Shown here: in pieces, positions 36,409 to 44,481 of the stretch
Layout of the letters: every line of letters begins with the position of its first letter
How positions within the stretch are numbered: position 1 is the first letter of the stretch
Source of the DNA: Xaviernesmea oryzae
GTDB lineage: Bacteria > Pseudomonadota > Alphaproteobacteria > Rhizobiales > Rhizobiaceae
DNA: 64,000 nt
Assembly (NCBI RefSeq): GCF_900177415.1
Contig: NZ_FXAF01000001.1
Coordinates: forward strand, 64,501 to 128,500
Direction: 5' to 3'
Translations under genes and position numbers: made by a program
The notes under the pieces: generated by a model
What the model saw: only the letters and a program-made list of their open reading frames with translations
What the model was told of the DNA's origin: nothing
Databases searched by the model: none

Positions 36409-36587
36409 CCCCTCACTTGCAATTTCTGAAACTTAGCCCTTGGCTAAGATTTCGAAATTGCTTTCTCTCCCACAAGGGGAGAGATAAGGATGCCGCGTCG
36501 CCGCGGCCCTACCTCTCCCTCGGTGGGAGAGGTTACAAAATCAGCATCTTAGCCAAAGGCTAAGTGCTAGATTTTGTTGGTGAGGGG
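36409..36587. repeat. long palindromic intergenic element (about 179 bases)
   Basis: The ends CCCCTCAC (36409-36416) and GTGAGGGG (36580-36587) are inverted. Inside are two copies of a CTTAGCC/GGCTAAG palindrome, at about 36433-36452 and 36547-36564, and two inner hairpins of CTCTCCC with GGGGAGAG and CCTCTCCC with GGGAGAGG. The whole can fold into one long cruciform. It lies between the convergent dxr and hemA, so both messages would run into it. A short piece of its left end also occurs near base 594. Confidence 0.7.
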
Positions 36588-36604
36588 GTTACGCGACGTA
36601 CCGA

Positions 36605-37819
36605 TCAAGCCACGTGCCGTGCCAGCGCGCACCGCGACCAGAGTTGGTGCAGCGAGCCGACCAGGTGGTCGATATCGGCATCGGTATGCAGCGGGGTCGG
36701 GGTGATGCGCAGGCGCTCGGTCTTACGTGGCACGGTCGGGTAGTTGATCGGCTGGACGTAGACGTCGCAGGTGTCGAGCAGGATGTCCGATATCCACTTG
36801 CACTTCGCCGCATCGCCGACCACGACCGGTACGATGTGGCTCGGGTTGTGCATGTGCGGAATGCCGCGCTGATCGAGAAGCCCACGCAGCTTGCGGACGC
36901 GGTCCTGGTGACGGGCGCGCTCGAACGGGCTCGCCTTGAGGTGCCGGATCGAGGCGATGGCACCGGCAGCGAGAGCCGGCGGCAGGGCCGTGGTGAAGAT
37001 GAAGCCCGACGCGAATGAACGGATGAAATCGCAAAGGGCGGCGGAGGCGGCGATATAACCGCCCATCACGCCGAAGGCCTTACCGAGCGTGCCTTCGATG
37101 ATCGTCAGCCGGTCCATCAGGCCTTCGCGCTCGGCAATGCCGCCGCCGCGCGGGCCGTACATGCCGACGGCATGCACCTCGTCGAGATAGGTCATCGCGC
37201 CGTATTTGTCGGCGAGGTCGCAGATCTCCTTGATCGGGGAGATATCGCCGTCCATCGAATAGACGGATTCGAAGGCGATCAGCTTCGGCGCGTTCGGATC
37301 GGCGGCCGCGAGCTTGGCTTCGAGATCATCGAGATCGTTGTGCTTCCAGATCACCCGCTCGCATTTGGCATAGCGGATGCCCTCGATCATCGAGGCATGG
37401 TTCAGCGCATCCGAGAAGATGATGAGGCCGGGAATCCTCTGGCCGAGCGTGCCGAGCGTCGCCCAGTTGGAGACGTAACCGGAGGTGAAGATCAGCGAGG
37501 CTTCCTTGCCGTGCAGATCGGCAAGCTCGCGCTCGAGCATCACGTGGTAATGGGTCGTGCCAGAAATATTCCGGGTGCCTCCCGCACCCGCGCCACAGTG
37601 ATCGATGGCTTCCTTCATCGCCGCGATCACGGCCGGATGCTGGCCCATGCCGAGATAGTCGTTGGAACACCAGACGGTCACGTCCTTCGGGCCATCGGGA
37701 GTATGACGCGTGGCGCGCGGAAAACTGCCGCGATGCCGCTCGAGATCGGCGAACACCCGATAACGGCCTTCCTTGTGAAGCCCGTCCAGTTCGCTCTTGA
37801 AAAATGCCTCGAAATCCAT
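36605..37819 (-). CDS. hemA: 5-aminolevulinate synthase
   Basis: First enzyme of the C4 (Shemin) heme pathway, joining glycine and succinyl-CoA; typical of Alphaproteobacteria. The 404-residue PLP enzyme has [66 protein letters not shown] and the PLP Lys K247 in [12 protein letters not shown]. The start [11 protein letters not shown] at 37819 is standard. It is 226 bases downstream of coxM on the same strand; the gap holds a likely FNR/FixK-type box, so it has its own oxygen-related promoter. Confidence 0.95.
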   Translation of the reverse strand: MDFEAFFKSELDGLHKEGRYRVFADLERHRGSFPRATRHTPDGPKDVTVWCSNDYLGMGQHPAVIAAMKEAIDHCGAGAGGTRNISGTTHYHVMLERELADLHGKEASLIFTSGYVSNWATLGTLGQRIPGLIIFSDALNHASMIEGIRYAKCERVIWKHNDLDDLEAKLAAADPNAPKLIAFESVYSMDGDISPIKEICDLADKYGAMTYLDEVHAVGMYGPRGGGIAEREGLMDRLTIIEGTLGKAFGVMGGYIAASAALCDFIRSFASGFIFTTALPPALAAGAIASIRHLKASPFERARHQDRVRKLRGLLDQRGIPHMHNPSHIVPVVVGDAAKCKWISDILLDTCDVYVQPINYPTVPRKTERLRITPTPLHTDADIDHLVGSLHQLWSRCALARHVA

Positions 37820-37924
37820 GTCACACTCCAGAACCTGCCTTGGTTTTGGTTTCAGCCGTGCCTTTCGTCAACCCCGCGATGCGTGAATCCGACCCATCTG
37901 CGGCAAAAGGCCCTCTTTTTTTGA

Positions 37925-37938
37925 ATTATTCCAATCAA
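37925..37938 (-). promoter_or_regulatory. degenerate second FNR/FixK-type site at hemA
   Basis: On the minus strand TTGAT-TGGA-ATAAT has a perfect left half and three of five matches in the right half. Its centre lies 42 bases from that of the better box at 37967, close to four helical turns. Alone it would be weak evidence. Confidence 0.3.
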
Positions 37939-37966
37939 AACCCAAGCGGGACCGAAAATGAGGAAA

Positions 37967-37980
37967 TTGATTCACATCAC
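37967..37980. promoter_or_regulatory. FNR/FixK-type box upstream of hemA
   Basis: TTGAT-TCAC-ATCAC matches the consensus TTGAT-N4-ATCAA at nine of ten positions. It lies about 150 bases upstream of the hemA start, in the coxM-hemA gap. FnrL controls heme genes including hemA in Rhodobacter, and FixK/FnrN control low-oxygen genes in rhizobia, so the site is credible. Confidence 0.55.
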
Positions 37981-38045
37981 GAGTTCGGGAGAAGAGCATC
38001 GTTCCCGCTCTTCTCCCGGCCCGTCTTACCATTTGCGATTCGCCT

Positions 38046-38843
38046 TCAACCCGCTGCGGCGACCGCCCGCTTGGCCATGACCTTGACGAGGTTGGCGCGA
38101 TATTCGGCATTCGCATGCAGGTCCGACAGGAGCCTGGAGGCGTCGACCGAAACGCCGTTCAACGCGTCGGCGGACCAGTTTGAGGCAAGCGCCTGTTCGA
38201 AACCCGCATGCCGGAAAACGCCGTCCGACCCAGCCCCGGTGACGGCGACGCGCACACCCGATGCCGTTTTCGCTACGAACACGCCGGTCATCGCAAAGCG
38301 GGACGCCGGGTTGTTGAACTTGGCATAACCTGCCTTCTCCGGCGCCTCGAAGGTGACGGCGGTCACCATCTCCCCTTCTTCCAGCGCGATCTCGAAGAGG
38401 CCGGTGAAGAAGGCGTCCGCCGCGATGGAGCGCCGGTCGGTGGCGACGGTGGCACCCAGCCCGAGCACGGCGGCCGGATAATCCGCGGCCGGATCGTTGT
38501 TGGCGATCGACCCGCCGATCGTGCCCATGTGCCGCACATGCGGATCGCCGATATGGCCGGCGAGTTCGCAGATTGCCGGACAGAGGGCGCGAAGCTCGCG
38601 CGAAGCGGCGACATCCGCATGCGGTGTGGCAGCGCCGATCGTCACCTTGCGGCCGTCGATCGAGATGCCGCGAAGCGCCGGGATGTGGCGGAGATCGATC
38701 AGGTCGCTCGGTGCTGCAAGCCTCTGCTTCATGGTCGAGATCAGCGTCATGCCGCCGGAGAGATATCTGCCCTCCTCGTTCCGGGCCCTGAGCCTGACGG
38801 CATCTTCCACAGAGGAAGCACGATGATAGCTGGTTGCGTACAT
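38046..38843 (-). CDS. coxM: CoxM-type FAD-binding subunit of a molybdenum hydroxylase
   Basis: A 265-residue subunit of the xanthine oxidase/CO dehydrogenase family, which carries FAD and passes electrons from the iron-sulfur subunit to the acceptor. The FAD motifs are SGGMTLISTMK near residue 35 and GTIGGSIANNDPAADYPA near 110, with VTAVTFEAPEK later. It is the last gene of coxS-coxL-coxM, 11 bases after coxL. The acceptor and the true substrate of the complex are not known from sequence. Confidence 0.85.
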   Translation of the reverse strand: MYATSYHRASSVEDAVRLRARNEEGRYLSGGMTLISTMKQRLAAPSDLIDLRHIPALRGISIDGRKVTIGAATPHADVAASRELRALCPAICELAGHIGDPHVRHMGTIGGSIANNDPAADYPAAVLGLGATVATDRRSIAADAFFTGLFEIALEEGEMVTAVTFEAPEKAGYAKFNNPASRFAMTGVFVAKTASGVRVAVTGAGSDGVFRHAGFEQALASNWSADALNGVSVDASRLLSDLHANAEYRANLVKVMAKRAVAAAG

Positions 38844-38854
38844 GTCTTTTCTCC

Positions 38855-41206
38855 TCAGTGGGCCGCGTGCAGGGCCTGCCAGACCTTCATCGGGGTCGCC
38901 GGCATGGTAAGGCTGTTATTGCCGATCGCATCCGTGATGGCGTTGATGAGGGCCGGCGGCGATCCGATCGCTCCCGCCTCGCCGCAGCCCTTGATGCCGA
39001 GCGGATTGTTCGGGCAGGGCGTGTTCTGGTGCGACAGCTTGAAGGACGGCAGGTCGTCGGCGCGCGGCATGGCATAGTCCATGAAGCTCGCGGTCAGAAG
39101 CTGGCCGCTCTCGTCATATTGCACGTTTTCCAGCAAGGCCTGGCCGATGCCCTGCGCCAGACCGCCATGCACCTGGCCCTCGACGATCATCGGATTGATG
39201 ATGTTGCCGAAATCGTCCGCCGCGACGAACTGGACGATGTCCGTTTCGCCGGTTTCCGGATCGATCTCCACTTCCGCGATGTAGCAGCCGGCCGGGAAGG
39301 TGAAATTGGCCGGATCGTAAAAGGCGGTCTCCTTCAACCCCGGCTCCATGCCGGCCGGCAGGTTATGCGCGGTATAGGCGGCGAGCGCCACCTGGAACCA
39401 CGGCAGCGCCTTGTCGGTGCCGGCGACTTTCACTTCGCCGTTTTCGATGACGATGTCCTGCTCGTCCGCCTCCATCAGATGCGCGGCGATTTTCTTGGCC
39501 TTGGCTTCCACCTTGTCGAGCGCCTTGACCACGGCCGACATGCCGACAGCGCCGGAGCGCGAGCCGTAGGTGCCCATGCCCATCTGCACCTTGTCCGTAT
39601 CGCCATGGACGATGTTGACGCTTTCGATCGGCACGCCAAGGCGGCCTGCGATGATCTGCGCGAAAGTCGTTTCATGGCCCTGGCCGTGGCTGTGCGAACC
39701 CGTGAGCACCTCGATCGTGCCGACCGCATTCACCCGCACTTCCGCCGATTCCCAGAGGCCGACCCCGGCACCGAGCGAGCCGACCGCCGCCGACGGCGCG
39801 ATGCCGCAGGCCTCGATATAGCAGCTCATGCCGATGCCGCGTTTCTTGCCCTTGGCTTCCGACTGCGCCTTGCGGGCGGCGAAACCGCTCCAGTCGGCGG
39901 CCTGCATGGCGGCATTGAGCGAGGCCTCGTAGTCTCCGGCATCGTAGTTCATGATGACCGGCGTCTGGTACGGGAAGGTGCGGATGAAATTCTTCCGCCG
40001 AAGCTCCGCCGGCGAGACGCCGAGCTCGCGCGCCGCCGTCTCGATCGTGCGTTCGAGCAGATAGGTCGCCTCCGGACGGCCGGCGCCGCGATAGGCGTCG
40101 ACCGGCACCGTATTGGTATAGACGGTCCGGACATTCGCATGGATCGCCGGGATCGCGTACTGGCCGGAGAGCAGCGTCGCGTAGAGATAGGTCGGTACGG
40201 CCGAGGAGAAGAGCGACATATAGGCGCCGAGATTGGCGATCGTATCGACCTTCAGCGCCGTGATGCGGTTGTCGGCGTCGAAAGCCATCTTCACCTTGGA
40301 GACATGGTCGCGGCCATGCGCGTCGGTCAGGAAGGCTTCGGTGCGATCGGACGTCCATTTCACCGGCACGCCGGTCTTCTTCGACGCCCAGAGACAGACG
40401 ATCTCTTCCGGATAGATGTAGATCTTCGAACCGAAGCCGCCGCCGACATCCGGCGCGATGACACGCAGCTTGTTTTCCGGCGCGACATTATAGAAGGCGC
40501 TCATGACGAGACGCGCCACATGCGGGTTCTGGCTCGTCGTGTAGCAGGTGTAATGATCCTCGGCCGAATCGTAGATGCCGAGCGTGGCGCGCGGCTCCAT
40601 CGGGTTCGGCGAAAGCCGGTTGTTATGGATCTCGATCTCGGTGACATGCGCGGCGGATGCGATCGCCCTGTCGGTTGCCTCCGGGTCGCCGAGCTGCCAG
40701 TCGAAAATCAGGTTGTCGGTGGCTTCCGGATGGATCTGCGGGGCGCCGGCTGCAAGCGCGGCAACCGCTTCCGTCACGGCGGGGAGCTGCTCATAGTCGA
40801 TGACGACGGCTTCCGCCGCATCACGGGCCTCGCCGGCCGAATCCGCCACCACGATCGCGACCGCATCCCCGACGTAACGCACGGTTTCGGCTGCGAGCGG
40901 CCGCCAGGCGCCCATCTTCATCGGCGATCCGTCCTTGGAATGGATCATCCAGCCGCAGATCAGGTTGCCGATGCCGTCGGCCTGGAGCTGCTTGCCGTCC
41001 AGCACGTCGATGACGCCAGGCATGGCTTTCGCCGCGCTCGCATCGATGCTCCTGATCGTGGCATGCGCATGCGGGCTGCGGATGAAGTAGGCATATTTCA
41101 TGCCCGGAACGATCATGTCGTCCGTATAGCGGCCCTTGCCGGTCAGGAAGCGCTTGTCTTCCTTGCGGGTGACGCGTGCACCGATTCCTTCAACACCCAT
41201 TTTCAT
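38855..41206 (-). CDS. coxL: CoxL-type molybdopterin subunit, form II signature
   Basis: A 783-residue catalytic subunit with the molybdenum-cytosine-dinucleotide cofactor. The active-site loop reads AYRGAGRPEA, the form II pattern, and not the AYRCSFR that marks proven CO dehydrogenases. Other family marks are GKGRYTDD, GGGFGSKIYIYPEE, TGSHSHGQGHETTFAQI and GIGQALLENVQYDE. CO oxidation by form II enzymes is disputed, and many act on other small substrates, so I name it by family only. It lies between coxS and coxM. No coxD/E/F-type maturation genes are seen next to it. Confidence 0.85.
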   Translation of the reverse strand: MKMGVEGIGARVTRKEDKRFLTGKGRYTDDMIVPGMKYAYFIRSPHAHATIRSIDASAAKAMPGVIDVLDGKQLQADGIGNLICGWMIHSKDGSPMKMGAWRPLAAETVRYVGDAVAIVVADSAGEARDAAEAVVIDYEQLPAVTEAVAALAAGAPQIHPEATDNLIFDWQLGDPEATDRAIASAAHVTEIEIHNNRLSPNPMEPRATLGIYDSAEDHYTCYTTSQNPHVARLVMSAFYNVAPENKLRVIAPDVGGGFGSKIYIYPEEIVCLWASKKTGVPVKWTSDRTEAFLTDAHGRDHVSKVKMAFDADNRITALKVDTIANLGAYMSLFSSAVPTYLYATLLSGQYAIPAIHANVRTVYTNTVPVDAYRGAGRPEATYLLERTIETAARELGVSPAELRRKNFIRTFPYQTPVIMNYDAGDYEASLNAAMQAADWSGFAARKAQSEAKGKKRGIGMSCYIEACGIAPSAAVGSLGAGVGLWESAEVRVNAVGTIEVLTGSHSHGQGHETTFAQIIAGRLGVPIESVNIVHGDTDKVQMGMGTYGSRSGAVGMSAVVKALDKVEAKAKKIAAHLMEADEQDIVIENGEVKVAGTDKALPWFQVALAAYTAHNLPAGMEPGLKETAFYDPANFTFPAGCYIAEVEIDPETGETDIVQFVAADDFGNIINPMIVEGQVHGGLAQGIGQALLENVQYDESGQLLTASFMDYAMPRADDLPSFKLSHQNTPCPNNPLGIKGCGEAGAIGSPPALINAITDAIGNNSLTMPATPMKVWQALHAAH

Positions 41207-41227
41207 CTCCTCCAGAGAAACAGGAAT

Positions 41228-41313
41228 TAGGCAATAGGCAGTGGGCAGTAGTGGAAGGGGCGTATGGCCACGGCGATACCCGCAGCCATTGCCTATTGGC
41301 TACTGCCTATTGC
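41228..41313. repeat. short palindromic repeat inside the cox operon
   Basis: Stretches with TAGGCAATAGGCAGTGGGC (from 41228) and TACTGCCTATTGCC (41301-41314) are inverted relative to each other, and TTGCCTATTGGC precedes the second. Repeats of this kind, built from GGCAATAGGCAGTA-type words, occur between genes in other Rhizobiaceae. It fills the 108-base gap between coxS and coxL; elsewhere in cox operons these genes are nearly contiguous. Confidence 0.55.
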
Positions 41314-41314
41314 C

Positions 41315-41803
41315 TCACTCGGCCGCCTGCCGCCCCGACGCCATTTCGGCATCGGCGGCGAGGATGGCCTTGACGATGTTGTGGTAGCCGGTGCACCGAC
41401 AGATGTTACCTTCGAGCCCGGCGCGCACCTTTTCTTCCGTCAGCTTGCCGCCCTCGCGGTTGATCATGTCGACCGCCGTCATCACCATGCCGGGCGTGCA
41501 GAAACCGCATTGAAGACCGTGATGCTCCTTGAAAGCCGCCTGCACCGGATGCAGCTCGCCCTGGCCGGCAAGCCCCTCGATCGTCGTGATCGTCGAGCCG
41601 GAGGCCTGGACAGCGAGGATGGAACAGCTCTTCACCGAACAGCCGTCCATATGGATGACGCAGGCGCCGCACTGGGTCGTATCGCAACCCACATGCGTTC
41701 CCGTCAGACCCAGCTTTTCGCGGATGAAATGCACGAGCAGCGTGCGGTCCTCGCAATCGCCGCTCACCGTGCGGCCGTTCACGGTCAACGTCACTTTCGT
41801 CAT
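41315..41803 (-). CDS. coxS: CoxS-type [2Fe-2S] subunit
   Basis: A 162-residue iron-sulfur subunit of the molybdenum hydroxylase. The plant-type ferredoxin cluster is in [18 protein letters not shown], and the second cluster in [12 protein letters not shown] and [13 protein letters not shown]. Both clusters have all their Cys. The start ATG 41803 has AGGAGG six bases upstream; an ATG one codon earlier has poorer spacing. It is the first gene of coxS-L-M and is divergent from the glycine-zipper gene across 293 bases, an AT-rich region in which I see no other gene. Confidence 0.9.
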   Translation of the reverse strand: MTKVTLTVNGRTVSGDCEDRTLLVHFIREKLGLTGTHVGCDTTQCGACVIHMDGCSVKSCSILAVQASGSTITTIEGLAGQGELHPVQAAFKEHHGLQCGFCTPGMVMTAVDMINREGGKLTEEKVRAGLEGNICRCTGYHNIVKAILAADAEMASGRQAAE

Positions 41804-42096
41804 CATTTTCCTCCTCGCGTCCCTCCCGGACACGTCCATCATCATTTGCTTTTTTACCGAGAGGATCAACCGCTACTTTCTATGGAATCGGCAATATTTT
41901 GGTCGACCGCCCGACAGAAGCGACCCGGCAACCATCGGCAAACGAATGCAAAAATATAATTTCGCCATATGGACTCTTATGTTCCGCGACCTATTGTTCC
42001 CCCCGATGGTTGTGGGGGACCACAGCCTGTGAAAGGCTGCGACAATCCAGACAACCGAGCCAGACAACCAAGAAAGATCGAACCCAGGAGGAACTC

Positions 42097-42360
42097 ATGA
42101 AGAAGGCCTTGGTGCTATTGTTGGTCGGCGCTTCGCTTGCGAGCTGCACGGCAACAGAACAGGGCGCGGGGATTGGTGCGGCATCCGGCGCCGTGATCGG
42201 CGGCCTGGCCACCGGCAACGTCCGCGGTGCGGCCGTCGGCGCCGCGATCGGCGGCGTTTCCGGTGCATTGATCGGCTCCGTCGCCGAACAACCCGGCCAG
42301 TGCTACTACCGCGACCGCTATGGCCGCCGCTACATCGACGATTGCCCGCGCCGTTACTGA
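42097..42360 (+). CDS. glycine-zipper lipoprotein
   Basis: An 87-residue protein with a lipoprotein signal (LVLLLVGASLASC, lipid-modified C17) and a glycine-zipper region at about 23-62 (GIGAASGAVIGGL, GAAVGAAIGGVSGALIGS). The tail CYYRDRYGRRYIDDCPRRY is basic and has two Cys. Proteins of this size and shape resemble the 17-kDa surface-antigen/OsmB group and sit in the outer membrane. AGGAGG lies six bases before the ATG. A strong terminator follows after 29 bases, so this is a single-gene unit. The exact role is unknown. Confidence 0.75.
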   Translation: MKKALVLLLVGASLASCTATEQGAGIGAASGAVIGGLATGNVRGAAVGAAIGGVSGALIGSVAEQPGQCYYRDRYGRRYIDDCPRRY

Positions 42361-42389
42361 TAACCGCTCGGGTTGCGATGAAAATTGTG

Positions 42390-42417
42390 GCCTCGGAGCA
42401 TCGCTCCGGGGCTTTTT
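42390..42417 (+). terminator. rho-independent terminator of the glycine-zipper gene
   Basis: A ten-pair stem joins GCCTCGGAGC (42390-42399) and GCTCCGGGGC (42403-42412) with the loop ATC and one G-T pair, followed by five T. This is the clearest terminator on the plus strand here. Confidence 0.8.
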
Positions 42418-42539
42418 CTTACGTGAATTCCTCACGAAAGGCGGACAAAGGGGTACCCCACCCTGTCTTTTCCGGTTAGATAGGCTTCTTTTTTGGGGCT
42501 GTGGAGGCTTTCGGCAGGGGAATCGACAGTCAGTTGCGT

Positions 42540-44465
42540 ATGCGGAACGAAAACACGGGGCGGGGACAAAAACGAAAGCTGAGGGGAGCAGGCACCGCCG
42601 CCGCGCTCGCGGGTGTTCTCCTGCTTGCACCGCCGCTCGCCGGCAATGCCTATGCCTTCAAGATTTTCGGCATCACGCTCTTCGGCGATGACGACGACAC
42701 GGTCGAGGTCATCGATCCCGTCCGCTATCAGGCGACGCTCGAGACGGGCAATGCGGACAAGGATCTGAAGGAGCGCCTGGAATCGGCGGCGTCTCTGATC
42801 ACCGACGAGAAGCAGCCGGTCTCAGGCGACCTCGGCGTCGTCATCAAGGCACGCGAGGACCGCGACCGGCTGATCGCCGTCCTCTACGAAGAGGCCCGCT
42901 ACGGCGGCACCGTCCATATCTCCGTTGCCGGCACCGATATCGACAGCCTGCCGCCCAATCCGACATTCGATCATTCGCGTCCCGTCCCCGTCACCGTCCG
43001 CGTCGATCCCGGCCCGGTCTTCAAGCTCGGCTCGATCCGTTTCGAGGGTGACGCCACCGGCCGCGATCCGGCCAAATACGACCTCGTCCCGGGCGGCGAG
43101 GCAGGCTCGCGACTGATCCTCAAGGCGAGCGAACAGCTTCTCGTGGATATCAAGGACGAGGGCCGCCCGCTCGCCAAACTGACCCAGAGGCAGGTGACCG
43201 CCGATCATCGCACGGACACGGTCGACGTGGTGCTCGGCGCCGTCGGCGGCCCCGTGGCTCCGTTCGGCGCCGTGGCGGTCAAGGGATCGCGAAGCGTCGA
43301 CGCCGCCTTCATCGGCCGCTATTCGCGGCTCGACAAGGGCGGCCCCTATTCGCCCGAGCAATTGAAGAAGGCCAACGACCGCCTTCGCGAACTCGGCGTC
43401 TTTTCGAGCGTGACGATCCGCGAGGCGGACAAGCTGGCACCGGACGGTTCGCTGCCGCTGACCATCGAGGTTTCGGAAGGCAAACATCGCTATTTCGGCT
43501 TCGGCGCCGAATATTCGTCGATCGACGGCGTCGGCCTTCAGGGATATTGGGGCCACCGCAACCTTTTCGGCGAGGCGGAATCGCTGCGCATCGAGGGGAA
43601 GGTCTCCGGCATCGGAGCGACGACCGATCTGACGACCTACGACTATTCCGCCGGCATCATCTACACCAAACCGGGTGCCTTCGTGCCGGAAGCGACATTC
43701 GAATCCCGCCTGGAAGCCAAGAGCGAGACGCCGGATGTCTATGAGGCGCAGTCGGTCACCTATTCGGCCGGCATTTCCTACGAGCTGAACGAGCGGGACA
43801 AGCTCACCGCCGGCGGAGAAGTGGCCTGGATCCACACCGACGACGCCTTCGGCAGGAACGAATATGTCACCCTCAGCCTGCCGCTCGGCTTTGAGCGCGA
43901 CGCCCGCGACAACAAGCTGGACCCGACGGAGGGCTATTACGCCACCCTGGCGGCAAAGCCGAGCTACGAGGTTCTGAACAGCACGGTCTTCTCCTCCTTC
44001 GAAGGCTCCATCTCCGGCTATCTCGGCTTCGGGGCGGAGGATGGCGTCGTGCTTGCCGGGCGGCTTGCGGCCGGCACGCTCGTCGGCGGTGACGGCCTTG
44101 AAAGCATTCCTGCGACACGGCGATTCTTTGCCGGAGGCGGAGGATCGGTGCGCGGTTATTCCTACCGGGAGATTTCGCCCTATAACAGCGACGATGAGGC
44201 TACCGGCGGACGGTCCTATGCGCTGGGATCTTTCGAGGTGAGGGTAAAAGTGTCAGAAAACATAGGCATTGTACCTTTTATAGATGTCGGTACGGTATCG
44301 ACCGGAATCATGCCTGATTTTTCTGATATACGAGCTGGTGCGGGTGTCGGCGTGCGATATGCCACGCCTTTCGGGCCGCTCCGATTGGACGTTGCAATTC
44401 CGTTGCGGCGTTATGACGGCGGTAGCCAGTACGGTATCTATGCAGGCATAGGGCAGGCATTCTGA
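42540..44465 (+). CDS. tamA: translocation and assembly module protein TamA
   Basis: Outer-membrane Omp85-family protein of 641 residues that, with TamB, helps to insert certain outer-membrane proteins and move lipids. After a signal (TAAALAGVLLLAPPLAGNAYA) it has three POTRA-type domains (about 50-310) and a C-terminal beta barrel (about 320-641). The barrel contains the family motif in FFAGGGGSVRGYSYREISP and ends with the terminal strand YGIYAGIGQAF. The start ATG 42540 (MRNENTGRG) is more likely than GTG 42501, which lacks a ribosome site. tamB follows 16 bases later. Confidence 0.9.
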   Translation: MRNENTGRGQKRKLRGAGTAAALAGVLLLAPPLAGNAYAFKIFGITLFGDDDDTVEVIDPVRYQATLETGNADKDLKERLESAASLITDEKQPVSGDLGVVIKAREDRDRLIAVLYEEARYGGTVHISVAGTDIDSLPPNPTFDHSRPVPVTVRVDPGPVFKLGSIRFEGDATGRDPAKYDLVPGGEAGSRLILKASEQLLVDIKDEGRPLAKLTQRQVTADHRTDTVDVVLGAVGGPVAPFGAVAVKGSRSVDAAFIGRYSRLDKGGPYSPEQLKKANDRLRELGVFSSVTIREADKLAPDGSLPLTIEVSEGKHRYFGFGAEYSSIDGVGLQGYWGHRNLFGEAESLRIEGKVSGIGATTDLTTYDYSAGIIYTKPGAFVPEATFESRLEAKSETPDVYEAQSVTYSAGISYELNERDKLTAGGEVAWIHTDDAFGRNEYVTLSLPLGFERDARDNKLDPTEGYYATLAAKPSYEVLNSTVFSSFEGSISGYLGFGAEDGVVLAGRLAAGTLVGGDGLESIPATRRFFAGGGGSVRGYSYREISPYNSDDEATGGRSYALGSFEVRVKVSENIGIVPFIDVGTVSTGIMPDFSDIRAGAGVGVRYATPFGPLRLDVAIPLRRYDGGSQYGIYAGIGQAF

Positions 44466-44481
44466 AAGGCAGTTTGAGAGG

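Noticed and set aside
38855-41206. Calling CoxL a proven CO dehydrogenase
   Set aside because: The active-site loop is AYRGAGR (form II), not the form I AYRCSFR.
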